The translations under genes were made by a program, and so were the position numbers. Under the pieces are notes generated by a model. It was given only the letters and a program-made list of their open reading frames with translations. It was not told the origin of the DNA and made no database searches. Source: Lepidodermella squamata (lineage: Eukaryota; Gastrotricha). From it: a stretch of 64,000 nucleotides of DNA. Numbering within the stretch: the stretch's first letter is position 1; each line of letters opens with the position of its first letter. Below, piece after piece: positions 24,058 through 37,886 of this stretch. Location: NCBI GenBank assembly GCA_047495785.1, contig JBLDXI010000021.1:1612001-1676000 (forward strand), read 5' to 3'.

Positions 24058-26312
24058 ATGCTGCGAAGTGCAACACAACGCTCGATGCAGTTGCGTTCGG
24101 CGAAGCTATCTCGCAGGTAATATACTGAACTATTGCCTTCTTGGTTAAAATGCGATACAATCAGTCAAGAAATTGTTAAATTTGAAACCTTTTTATTCAG
24201 ATACATGTCTGATGGCCCGTCAATGAAAACGCCGTTCGAAGAGCCAAAGAGAGGAAATCTGGGACGGAATCTATTTTGGCTAACAGCAGGCACACTGGCG
24301 GCCGGCGGTGGCGCCCTCGTTTACGCATCAAAAGATGAGCGAGTTCGAGAATTGATCGAAACCAATATACCAAATTCAAAGCCATGGGTAGATGGAGCCG
24401 GGCAATTTAGCACAACGGTTGCTGATTACTATAGCAAAATGTGAGTAAATAGGATAAGTTTTAATGTGCTAATTATTATGAGTTGATTCAGATCGCAATT
24501 GACTGGCAGCAAAACTCCTGCACCTGCCGTTCCAGTTGAAACCAAAGAAGCGCCAGTTGCTGAACCGAAGAAATCAGATCCAGCACCATTGCCTGCCGCT
24601 ACTGTTGAACCTCCGAAGCCTAAAGTGGAAGAGAAGCCCGCCCCTGTCCCTCCGCCTCCAGTGAAGAAATCGCTGGATAATTTGCTCTCTCAAGTTGTGT
24701 CTGAAGTAGACAAAGCTATTAATGAGGCTAAGGAATACGTAGATTCTGTGTGCAAAGATGCTTTGACGGTAAGGGTGATGATTTGAATCATTTTGCAGTG
24801 TTTAATTATATTTTGTAGGACGGATCTTCCAGTTCGAAGCGGGATGAAGTTCGCAGAAATATCTTAGCGAAAGTCGAAAGCTCAGTTCAAGAGCTTCGAA
24901 ATGAGATTTCACTTCGTCTCAGTGAAGAGGGTGCTGCTTTGCAAACCCAGGTGCTCGATATTCAGCACAAATTGGATACCGCCGTTCGAAACGTGAGTCG
25001 ACAATTTGGAACGTGAGTATATGCTAAATATTATACCTTTTCAGCTCAATTTAGCTACTTTGGAAGCGGAAGCATTTAAAATGTATTCGAAGCACTATTC
25101 TGAAAAGTTGAAGGAAGAGTTGTCAAACAAAGCGAATTCTATCCAAGAGGCTGTGGTCCTCGCTGTTGAAAATATCAACGGTTGGTATTTACAATTAGAT
25201 GGTATCTATGAATTCTAATGTCTAAATTTCTAGATGTCAAGCTGAGCAACAAAGATTTGCAGCAATTCATTGCGTACGGCTATCGGAAACTCAAGCAACT
25301 TCAAGAGCAACTTGCCGGCCATGATGCAGCCGGAAAAGAGGCGTTGAAAAATGTCTTAGAAGGGCAGCGAGGCGAAGTTGCCAAAGTCTTGGCCGCTCAG
25401 TACGAAGCCGACCTTGAAGCCGTGAAACGCGCCTTAGAGGCGGCCAAGCAACAAGAGATATTGGAGATTGAGCAAAAGCTCCACGATATTCATAATGACC
25501 AACTTGCACGACAGGCTTCGGCACATACTCAACATTTACAGGAGGTTCTTGAGATGCAAGAACGCCAGTTGCGGGCCAAGTTCGAGACTAGCGTTCAGGA
25601 ACTCCTCGCATTGGAGCGGAGTAAACAAGAACACGAATTGGCTGTATTAAAGGCTCGCGTTTCGGCTGTACGTAAGATTTTGAGTGATCGCGCGGAAATC
25701 GATAAAATTTCCTCGAAATCGCACCAACTATGGATTGCAACCCAAGCGTTGCATGACGAGCTTTTCACTGCGGATAGCACTAAACAAACGGCACATGTTA
25801 CTCCTATGCTGAAGGCAATCAATTCAAGCTTTGGGGACGATCCATTTGTTTCGACACTGGTTTCGCAATTTAATAAGGAAGTCGATGTTGCCAGCCAGGC
25901 TGCTTTGGCTGATCGATTTTCACGCGTGCGGCGAGTTTGCCGGCGTGTGGCCGCTGTCTCGGACCCGCCGACCTTTTCGGCCTACCTCTGGTCGTATTTG
26001 CGATCTGTTTTCATTCTCGACCCGCCTGCCCTACCTGTTTTAGTCGACGCTGACGGTAAAAAGTTTATCGAGACTTCAGATCCCGATACCTTGACTATTT
26101 TGACGACTGCGCAGAAGTTGTTGGATAGCAACGATCTAGAGCTGTGTGTCCGATTGATGAACCAGTTGACTGGCGAAGCTCGAAATGTCGCGCATGACTG
26201 GCTCGCTGATGCTCGCCGACTTCTCGAACTGCGCCAAGCGGCCAATGGACTACTGGCTTTCGCTGCCGCTAACAGCTCGGTGGGATTCTTAACTTATCAA
26301 GGGCTGAATTGA
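24058..26312 (+). CDS. IMMT: MICOS subunit MIC60 / mitofilin
   Basis: Core scaffold of the MICOS complex, which holds cristae junctions at the inner mitochondrial membrane. Exons 24058-24116, 24201-24440, 24492-24768, 24819-24992, 25045-25180 and 25234-26312 join in frame to 654 residues (C. elegans homologue about 680). The N-terminus is an Arg/Ser-rich presequence (MLRSATQRSMQLRSAKLSR). A transmembrane helix with a glycine run (TAGTLAAGGGALVYA) lies near residues 45-62. A Pro/Ala/Lys-rich linker is followed by a long coiled-coil (QEQLAGHDAAGKEAL onward) and the C-terminal mitofilin domain (PFVSTLVSQFN, FSRVRRVCRRVAAV, LELCVRLMNQLTGEAR, DWLADARRLLE). AATAAA motifs follow at 26415 and 26502, just before DGCR6. 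Confidence 0.94.
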
Positions 26313-26501
26313 AAATAAACAAACCTGTGAAACTTCCCTTAGAACCTGTGTCACTGAAGAACTTCAAAAGTCGTGCGATTGTTTTAAATTTATGAGAGCT
26401 TATAGCTGTGAAAATGAATAAAAACCCGTAACCGATTATTAGGTAGTCCTGTCGGTTCGAAAACCGCCCGATGCGTTTATTTTGCTATCCTCCGTGACGC
26501 A

Positions 26502-26507
26502 ATAAAT
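26502..26507 (+). terminator. Probable MIC60 poly(A) signal
   Basis: A canonical AATAAA 190 nt after the MIC60 stop. A second copy lies near 26415. The next gene's ATG is only 63 nt further on. Confidence 0.5.
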
Positions 26508-26519
26508 AATGATTTTTGT

Positions 26520-26535
26520 TTTTCGAACTCGATAG
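26520..26535 (+). promoter_or_regulatory. Splice-acceptor-like site upstream of DGCR6
   Basis: A T-rich stretch ending CTCGATAG lies 35 nt before the DGCR6 ATG and 12 nt after the MIC60 AATAAA. This spacing resembles operon junctions. The tract is weaker than the one before MIC60. Confidence 0.25.
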
Positions 26536-26570
26536 GGTTGTCTTAATTTTACATACCGACTGAGAAGCTG

Positions 26571-27347
26571 ATGACGGGCGTAGAAAATTCAGAGATTAGA
26601 AAGTCAGAATACTTTGTCAAGCTGCAGGAGTGTGTAGCTGAGGCCAGAAAAGCTTCCCGGTATAGCCGTTTTCACGTTCTACGCATACGAATTTATAACA
26701 ATTATAATGATTCAGGGAACCTCTAGCTAGCCTTTTAACGAATGCGGATTTTCTGCGTCTATTAGCAGAAGCGCTTCTTGATGGGGTTCGGAAACGTTAC
26801 AGGATGCCTATCGATTGTTGAATGAATTTGATTCCAGGTGATGTTCGATATTGTTGACAGTTTGAGAGAGCTGCAACTGATGACTGAAGCTAACATGCAC
26901 CGTAAACGTATCGAACTAGTCAATGACCAGGAAGGTTTGCTAATATTCGATTCAAAAATCATCATTCGAAAATCATTCACCATCGTAGGGCGGAGGAAAC
27001 GTTTCCTTGATGATTCGGGACCGCTGTCAAAGCTACAAGAGCAGAGCAGAATGCTGCAGCACTTGGAACGTCAATTCGCGACCGAATTGAAAGATTACGA
27101 TAAGAAAGTTGTGCTAGAAATGGACAAACGCCTGCAAGATCAACAGGTCGATATACAAATCATCCTAAAATTTGAATCTTAGATTTATTTCCCAACTGAA
27201 TAGACAACCCTTCAGCGCGCAGGTCTCCCCGGATTCGCGGTGTCCAACGAGCCGAGCGATATTCGATTTCAGATGCAAATAATGAATATCGTTACTATGC
27301 TGGAACAAAAGATCGGACGATTGCCGGCTGAAAACAATAGTTCGTGA
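26571..27347 (+). CDS. DGCR6: DGCR6-family coiled-coil protein
   Basis: Homologue of human DGCR6 / Drosophila gonadal; the molecular function of the family is poorly defined. Exons 26571-26659, 26716-26785, 26838-27146 and 27204-27347 give up to 203 residues (human 220). Diagnostic stretches are EALLDG at the end of exon 2, FDIVDSLRELQLMTE at the start of exon 3, KKVVLEMDKRLQDQQ and AGLPGFAVSNEPSDIRFQMQ in exon 4. The acceptor before 27204 was chosen because TTLQRAG then aligns with the human STLEKAG. Inside exon 3, 54 nt (about 26935-26988) begin with GT and end with AG in frame. Removing them would improve the length match, so a fifth exon break is likely and the protein may be 185 residues. 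Third member of a same-strand run with TMED4/9 and MIC60. Confidence 0.85.
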
Positions 27348-30300
27348 GATTTTCTGTGTTAATGCTTCTCTGCTGTTCGAAGCAGCATATCCCATATGGT
27401 AAGAAGAACTACACAACAGCTCTAGGCACTCCTGAACTTGTGTTTCTAATCAACTACATACTTGCATATTTTTATTCGTTGCTCATTTGCGTAATAAATG
27501 GCTCAGCGTGTGATTTGTTGAAGAGGTTTCCTTTTTATCGCGGGTCTCTAGTGAACAGGTAGAGCTCTAGATTATCGACTGCAAATTGAACACAGCTATT
27601 CAATGTGTTTAATGTTTCTTTCCTGTTGTTATAAGAATATTGGCGTTGTTTCCTCGCGAAAATAAATAATGCATTTTTCAACGTATCGCTCGTATTTCTG
27701 CCACACGAGCAGTTTATTATCGCAAAATTCAAACAGTGCGCGCGTGGTATTGATATCGCACAAATAACGCGCTATAAAATCTTGAGATTGTTTACCCGAT
27801 TCCATAAATAACAAAAATGATATCAATTGCCGAAAAACCGATGTTATTTTCGTCGGTAATTGTATCAAAACGTCTCAAAGGAGGGGCTCTCTGATACTCA
27901 TCACTGTAAAATGCCCTCTCAATCTGTCGAAGTGTTTCTGCTGCCATTATTTTGTGTTGCATGTCGTCTCATATCACATTAATTTGTTTTTGCCGCGCCG
28001 CTGACCATCGATGCACGGGGTCATTGATTTGCATAGTTTTGGAGTCATGGAGAATGATTTTTTCCGTAGCAATCCGTGTGTAAGTGATCGAAATCACACT
28101 GTGCAAATAGCGCGCGGCGATTTTTCCTCACTTTCAGCACTAATGGATATCCGCTTTCTTCCAAACTAGTCGGTCAGCTTTAGCGCCTATCGCCTATTGA
28201 GTAATATTGGAGTACAAAATTGAAACTTTAGGTCAATTCTTGTTTTCTGATCTATGCTGTGTACAAATTAGTATATTATGCGCAAAGCGTCTACTCACTG
28301 TATTATTTTATCATATATTTGATCTTATATAGCGTTGCTAAAAACAATCGATGGCCATGCCCTCAATAGCGAAAAGTAATGCGAGATGGATGAGTGAATA
28401 TTATTAATGATTTTTTGTTATAACGCCTCAAGTGTTCACAATGTTTTCTTGCCACCGCGAAGTTGCCGAGAGGAAAATAGCAATATTATTGTTGGTCTCG
28501 ATTAGGGCACTTGGCATGCCATCAACCACTGATGTTTTTGTTTGCAGTTAAGACAATACCGCCTTCCCCAATTTGCTACACCTGAGGTTATTGGTTGAGC
28601 GGAATATATGATAAAAATAAGGCGTATTACTTCTTAGTTATTCATACAGCACATGGGAGATATTATGAATCCAACACGTTGGGCAATCTACTAAGATTAT
28701 AGTATTTATGACCGCTCTCTTCTCTCACGATTGTTTGTTGTATTGCCGTTGCTAATATTTGGGCAAATCATCAACATCAATAATTTCGGACCAAAAAAAT
28801 ATATTTCCCCGTTTCTTTATTGTTATTGCCTTGTTTTGTTTTCCTTCTGATATAACGGATATTGTTTTTATTTGTGACTAGAAAACTACTTTGTCCATTT
28901 TATTGAATTTACGGAACCACTGCGGTAGTATATAGTTGCGCCGATGTGCGATGTAATGAGCATTGATTTACAATCAATATTATCGCGCTTCTCTTGACAT
29001 GCGCTTCTCTCTCGGTCGCGGGCCTGTATCATTTTGTTACAGTTCTCTATATATCCTCTCAGACGTCACCCTAAATGCAAGTAGACTTGTGCGCCGTGTT
29101 TATTACGTAGTAATGACGGTCCTCTGTGAGCTGCTTCGTTAGCAGTGGCATCGACGATGAGAAGTATTTACTGTCTTTATTGTTGTTATCTCCTCAAGAG
29201 CCAGCTTATTTGAATGATAAGCGTCCTATCGCACTGTTTATGTTGGAAAAGTTGGCCCATCATTGACTCCTAGGCCATAGGGATTACAGCTCTGGCGATG
29301 CGAATATTTATTATGCGGCATTATCCTTTTGCAGCCCAACTGTAACGCCCGTCACCAGCATGATTTACATTATTTAAATATACCCAATGCCCAGTGTGTG
29401 AAAGATGTAATATGGGAACCAGATAACGCGCTCATCTATTTATTTTCATCATTTTATCGTATATAGCTGACTGAGGGCGCTGAATTAATCCGCGCCACCA
29501 GTCATTTGAACATTTAGGATTGTGCATTTCCAGCCACCGAGACTTTGCGATGAGATCAGATATAAATTATTTCATCCTGAAATGCGACACGTGTGCTCTT
29601 CCGTGCTTTGCCCGCTTTTACATGCCATGTATTTGCCTTAACGCATATTTTTAATTAAACAACAATATTATTATGGACAAGTGAGGAGAAACAAATTGTC
29701 TCACGCGTGCCCTCTTACTTCGCACATGTCCATTGTTTTACCTAATCATGTTTAATTAGCCTTCCTTTTGTTTCCCGTGTAGGTTCCGCCATAGCTCACG
29801 CGGGTAAAATGGGGAGCTGTTTACGCTTTTTTGTTGTTTTATTAATCCGAACTCACCATAAACATATTGAATTTTAGCCCGTTAACGAGCCATCTTTCGA
29901 TTGACCACTAACAAATTGTACCCGGAGGACTTCAATTGCTTTCAACATAGCCTTTTCGGCTATCAAATTATGAGCTCATTTTTACTAGCATTCGGAATTT
30001 TAAAGTTTTGAACTAGTCTCGGCAGCCTTGTAATAAATGCAGCGACAATCTCGGTGGCCATTTCCTTAGTTTCCCCTAGGATTCGCCTTCAACGTGCCTC
30101 ACATTATTTTATAAAAAATATTTCTGGTATTGATACGCGCTCTTCAATATAAGTTATGTTTGCTTGATATCTGAAACCAAACGCCTCAAAGCTATGATAT
30201 CGATATTCGTTTTAATGTTCGATTGATTATTTATCCTAGATACAGCGCATTCTAGAAAACGTTGGCAAATTGGCTTTATGAGCTCTTGGTTCTTGCATGC

Positions 30301-31054
30301 AAACATGACAATCAGTAAATCTACAATTTATTTCTATATTACTTGTACTAGTGTGGAAATACTTCCTATAATGACCCGATATGCGTGTACCTATCTATTG
30401 CAAACTTGGGGGTGGATAAACGAAGAATTCTGTTCTTAATTTTCACGGGACGGAATGTTTTTGCGAGCTATATTACGGTAGTGATAATTAATAATACGAA
30501 AACTACTGCGATGGTACACATCTAATACCGGAACAATTTGCGACCTTGCGCGCTATTGAATCGATTATGCAACTTTCTTCAGAGCGAGGTCGCTTAATAA
30601 ATAGTTATTTGGCCGAAGCCGCGTCAAACTTGGCGTATTTGTGAAGCCAAGGCGAGCTACAATGCTACATGGAGCGCCTCCTGCACTCTGTGCCGTGCAC
30701 ATCTGTTCCGACGTCTGAGCGCGCATAGTGTGTTGCCACAGGGTGTTGATCTTATAACAGCAATAAGTATGGTTCTCGGAACTAGAAGAAATACGCATGA
30801 TGATGCCGGCTCGTAATAAGACATCTGCTGTGAATAACTGCTGTTTGCATTAATTTACTCCACTAGGATTGCTTCCACGTTTGAGATACTATCCGCCGTA
30901 AAGCTTTTCATCACCCCGCAAAAGATACCTTTTACCACGATAAGTATCTGACAGACAAATTGTTCTTACAGTAGCATCCTATAATACGGTCTTGGAAAGC
31001 AATACCAGTACATTATTCTATTGGTTGAAATATTTTCCGAATGTTTTAGGGAAG
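27348..31054. other. Gene-free interval upstream of the ADAM gene
   Basis: 3.7 kb of AT-rich DNA, the longest gap in the window without a supported gene. Open frames are short, unspliced and without domains (for example 30565-30798 minus). No tRNA, rRNA or transposase was recognised. It may hold ADAM regulatory sequence or 5' untranslated exons. Confidence 0.45.
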
Positions 31055-34000
31055 ATGAAGAAGCCTCGTTTAGAATTTAATACTTTTTTGTTGTGCGCGA
31101 CTTTCTGTTTGAGGTAAGTAAATTCTAAAATTTCAAACATTTAAAGATTCTTGTAACTTTATTGTAGCTTTACTGTAGCCAGCCTAAATCATCTTCCAAA
31201 ACCCGTGAGCTCAAATGCTGACAGTAATTTCGTTGAACTTCTACTTTTCATGGACGAAAACTTGGTTTGTTTGAGTCTGCCATTAAAATTGTTGCCTAAT
31301 TTATTTATATTTGCAGCCCTATGTCAGCAACAATGGTCTTGAAACTGCTCATATGCGACTTCGAAAACTCGTCTCTCATTTGAATCATGTAAAAATCAGT
31401 GTATTAAATGCTTTTGAAATTTTTGAAATTATATTTTCTTTTAGGCAATGCAACCGCTCAACGTTTATGTTTATCTCGCTGGTCATCAAGCTATTAACGC
31501 TAAAACCTTATTAAATTTAACATCGGCCGATACAACTACTTCCGCTTTATCGAAGCTTTCAAAATTTGTCGGCGATTCGAAAAATAAATTGGGCGTGTTC
31601 GATCACGCCATGCTTTTGAGCGCTGAAAAATTTCGAGGCGAACAAGGAGACGTTCAAATTTCGTATTTGGGCGGCGTTTGTTGGCTCGATTCGTCTGTTT
31701 CTATCATTACGGTAGGCTGCCTTTCCGCCTGAACTTTTTTGATTTATTACCCGTTGATTTTATCAATAAAGGAACACAAACAAGTCGATGACATTCGAGA
31801 ATTGGTTGCCGCTATGGCTTATGCGCTTGCCCGGAACTTGGGAATTGAAGACGATTTCCACGATCGGGTCCATGACTGCATTTGCCCGAAACAGCCGTGC
31901 GTAATGAGCTCGTATAAACGGTACCTTATTTATTATCATTTTTTCGATGAAGTGTTAAATGTTTTGCCTAGAATGCCATATTCGATGCCTTTCGTCGAGT
32001 GGTCGTCATGTTCCAAGGATCACATGAGGCGGGTTCAGCTTTTGGGCCGACATTATTGTCTCAAAAATCCTCCTCGAATGCACGTTTCCGAGTCACAGAA
32101 GAAGTTTGCTTCTACCGTCGGCTTACCACTATACACAAAATACAGTCGAACTGGAATGAACATCAACGAAAATCAATCCCCTAATGTCATGGCTAGCGAA
32201 TTGCCGGTTGAAACGGTCAGCGACGAGGACGCAGCTGGAAGTGGCGAAGAAAGTGTTGGTTGGGCTAGTTACCCGACTGCGACTGCTGCCACACCTGGAA
32301 TCAGCCGATGTGGCAACGGTTTTGTCGAGCCTGGTGAAGAGTGCGATTGCGGCTTATTCGAATTTTGTTCAGCCGAAGAAAAGAAGTGCTGCAATCCGCT
32401 GACATGTAAACTGGCTCAAAATGCGACTTGCGCATCGGGAGATTGCTGTGATTTACCTACGTGCCAGCTCAAGCCAAAAGGCACGATTTGTCGACATGCA
32501 AATGGCGAATGCGATCTACCAGAATTTTGCTCCGGCACTGGCGAGTTCTGTCCAGTTGACGTTTTTAAACAATCAGGAACGCCTTGTGCTGGGACTGCTC
32601 TTTGCCATGACGGAATGTGCCGGTCGCTTGATCTGCAATGCAGGCGAATCTACGGCGAAACAGCATTTGCGGCATCTGCCAGCTTCTGGATCTCTAATAT
32701 GCCACCATTGAAGTCTACAGATTTCGGCTGTGGCAATGGAGTTCCCTGTGCCAACGATAGGTATGAATTTTTTTTACAATGCTATACATATTTTTTGAAT
32801 GTTTGAAAGTTTGAATTTTTTTATGTTTGAATTTGGGGATATCAATAAAATTTTATTAGGTCATTTAAAGGTTAATTAAAGCGGAGAACTGAGCTCTATT
32901 TATTTGTGTCCTGAGATATCAGTCATGAGATCAGTCTGAGACCCCAAATATAATCTAAAATTTTTATTAATCCTTGGTTCTCAAATTATCAATTATTAGG
33001 CTAATCATCAATTTCTTGAGCCTTTTCCTGTAATTTCCAGAAAAATATTTAATTTTCGCTGTTTTGCAGTGATATCGAGTGCGGCCGACTGTTTTGCCAG
33101 CATGAAAGTGAGAAACCTGTATTATTCTTCGCACCACCGCACTGGCGAGAAGGTGGACCACAAAACACTGTTGCGAATCGTGATGCTTCCGGCATTGCGG
33201 CTACCAAAGGCATCAACTTGTCGCTTTTTGTCACTCATCGAACAGAGACTCGGCTAGGCAACCGAAATGTTCGCGAAGCTGGATACGTTGTTGCTAACCC
33301 AATGCCAGGATCTGCCGACCCCGGATTTGTTGATGATGGAACCCCTTGTGGATCCTTGGTCAATGGCGAAAAACCTTCTAACAAGGGCGTTTGCTTCAAT
33401 CGGGTCTGTGTTTTCGACAAATCTCCTGCTGCGTGTGACAACCAGATAACTTGCTCCGGGCATGGAGTGGTAAAAAATCTGAAGTTCACACGCCCTGTAA
33501 AATCTAAGGTTTGCTTGTATTTTAGTGCAACAGTCTTGGTACCTGCCATTGCGACCCTGGCTTCGCACCCCCGTTTTGCAACACCTCCGGCACCGGTGGA
33601 AGTTTGCAGTCTGGACCCATGCCAGCAATGGTCTACCAATCGGAGAGCAACGTAGCATTGTTCATTGTTTTGTTTTTGTTGGGTCTTGTTTTGATTGCCC
33701 TGGCAGTGCTGGCTTTTATTTTCAGACGCAAACTTCAAATATGGTAATTTCTCTTGTTATCATATGGGACTCGGTTAATTTTCTATTCCTCATAGGTATT
33801 ATTTACATATTTGGGGTGGCTCTGTTGGGAGCGATAACAACCGAAGAATACAAGACATTATTGGCAAAAATGGCTTGATCCGCTCGAGCATTTCAAAAGT
33901 TCAACGCAAATGGGGAAATTCGTTAACGACGACTCCAACTAAGAGCGACCATCCTGGCCGCAGAGAAATCACAATTCTAAGTGAGCCTCACATGAAGGTA

Positions 34001-34447
34001 GCGGTCGCCACGCCTGCTCGTCGCAGTTTCCGCGGCTTGGAAATATCAACCCCGGTTTTGCAACATACAACGAGACATGATTTAGATTCTTTAATGCCCC
34101 TCAGCTCCAATCAACCTTACAGCATGGGATCGGACACTGAAGAGCACGTCGAAGATCCATCAGTTGAAACTACCTCGCCAATGCTTACTACTCCGGAAGC
34201 GTTTTCTGATGACGAAAAACAGCACGTGCAATCTCCAGACATAATCCAGTCGACGTACTTGCCAGTTCAGCCGAATAACATTGAAGAAGACAACGATGAA
34301 GATGACCAGGCTCAAGATGTTGCGAGACAAATTCGGCCTGAACCTAAAACACCGCAGGAGAATCGAGTAGTCACTAACATCAAGGTGTCATTTTCAGTTC
34401 CTGAGCGGTTGGCGAAGAGTAAACTGAGCCAAGAAGACAATGTGTGA
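31055..34447 (+). CDS. ADAM-family membrane protein, protease-dead and without a visible prodomain
   Basis: Exons 31055-31113, 31168-31264, 31317-31388, 31445-31711, 31772-32760, 33070-33469, 33526-33743 and 33796-34447 join in frame to 917 residues. A signal peptide (about 1-19) is followed within some 20 residues by the metalloprotease-like domain (NFVELLLFMDENL), leaving no room for the usual prodomain of about 180 residues. The zinc site HExxHxxGxxH is replaced by AMAYALARNLG (about 180-190), so the domain cannot be a normal zinc protease. A disintegrin domain starts near 344 (RCGNGFVEPGEECDCG) with loop CRHANGECDLPEFC. A Cys-rich region, an EGF module (CSGHGVCNSLGTCHCDPGF), one TM helix (about 669-692) and a 225-residue tail follow. 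This architecture recalls C. elegans UNC-71/ADM-1 and vertebrate ADAM11/22/23, adhesion-type non-proteolytic ADAMs. Orthology to a particular one is not settled. Confidence 0.92.
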
Positions 34448-34577
34448 TAGACTGGTGATTTTATTTCTGTTATAAATCTATCGCACATTGCCGTGCGGAT
34501 CAAAGTTCGTTCGGCAACAATCACTTAATAGCTTTGTTATACCTTTATCAAACTGCCTATGGTTTTTCAATTTGTAC

Positions 34578-34583
34578 AATAAA
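34578..34583 (+). terminator. Probable ADAM poly(A) signal
   Basis: AATAAA 131 nt after the ADAM stop codon, in an AT-rich context and just before a palindromic transposable element. Confidence 0.55.
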
Positions 34584-34635
34584 AAGAGAATGTCTTCTGA
34601 AGTCGATTTTTGTTGGCTAGTTTACAATATAGGTA

Positions 34636-35030
34636 CCGTCAACTAGGGTGACTTTGGGCAGTGGGGTCACTTCGCCGTACTAAAATGGGGTGACTTTGGC
34701 GTACCGAAAATCAAAGATTGTAAGGTAAATACCCCGCGAGTGGTGTATCGTTGGATAGCCCAAGGAAAGGACAGCCTGGATGTGTACAATGCACATCAGT
34801 GCACCCCATCTAAGGACATATAATCGCAGGTGAAGTTTTGGGAAATTTTCGAACAATTTACATTTTGATTTAAACTTTGGTGACTGCCCAGCTGAAATCT
34901 TATGCCATTTTAAGACTGGATTTCCTCCAGGCTATCCAACGGTACCCCACTCGCGAGGTATTTACTTTACCATCTTCGATTTTTGGCGCGTCGAAGTGAC
35001 CACACTGGGTAAAGTCACCCCAGTTGACGG
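34636..35030. mobile_element. Palindromic MITE-like element, copy 1
   Basis: A 395-bp non-coding unit with inverted ends CCGTCAACTRGGGTGACTTT, flanked on both sides by TA. The inverted similarity extends well over 100 bp per arm (for example GGTAAATACC...CGCGAGTGG, then GTTGGATAGCC), with a short indel. GGGGTGACTTTGG recurs inside. TA flanks and no coding capacity fit a non-autonomous Tc1/mariner-type element, but no transposase is seen in the window. A related unit lies at 43693-44992. Confidence 0.75.
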
Positions 35031-35424
35031 TATTTTACTGGATTTTTCAAGGTCAGTCATTTTAGACAATTATTCATTTTCTCTTCCTTCCTTCATTGTT
35101 TTTGCTCGTAATTTTAGCTCGCGATAGCTACCTAAGCTGAACAAACAATTACCCTCGAGGTAATTCTCTATGCAATCAGCTGAAATTTGGGCGTGGTTGT
35201 AAATGATCCATATGGTTCATTGGCTTGAATAACACATGATCCACATGGGCTACATTTTTTATTTTCATACCATTAAAATAAAAACGGCAAAATCAAAACC
35301 TTTAGCCTCTAGCATCGGTTAGTTTAAGGAAAGAATTTTCTGCTGCCATATTCGTTTTGGGGCAGCGATTAGTTCACTCAATATCAAGGCATCAACAACG
35401 CTTAGTAAATGTTCAATTTCTAAA

Positions 35425-36273
<849 letters not shown>

Positions 36274-36715
36274 TGCTACTCGTTCAATTTAAAAGCTAAA
36301 TACAAAATGATGGAGACAAATAAGTATTTAAATAATATTCTTATTGTTTATTACAACAGCAACCAAAAAAGAATAAGGGGAATTGGCGCGTCAAATGCGT
36401 TTCCAATCACGTAAAAGACGTTTTAAAGCACATGCTGATAGTTATCGCAGTGGTAGCAGCAGTAGAAATTGCAAGCGCTATCACAGCCCGCAGACAAAAT
36501 GTCTTCCGCTCTAGCATAAATAATCGACAAACTCGTATCGCCTCACCAAGATAACGCGATGATCACACAAATATAAATTGGTGATTATTTTCTTGAGATT
36601 TAAGTCAATAACAACGCACCCACAACCATCGAACGCCTTAACCGTCAAAGTTCTTACTTGAGATTAATAACAAGATAAATAGTTTAAGTCAAGATTGCTC
36701 AGCAACTATTGCGCA
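36274..36715. other. Intergenic region between GMDS and C1orf50
   Basis: No coding frame with homology. It should hold the GMDS 3' UTR and the C1orf50 promoter or leader. Confidence 0.45.

Positions 36716-37886
<1,171 letters not shown>

Noticed and set aside
26440-26475. tRNA-like GGTTCGAAAACC motif
   Set aside because: The loop is one base too long for a T arm, and no acceptor, D or anticodon arms can be formed around it.
27165-27416. Minus-strand open frame over the DGCR6 3' exon
   Set aside because: A shadow of the plus-strand exon, which aligns with the DGCR6 C-terminus.
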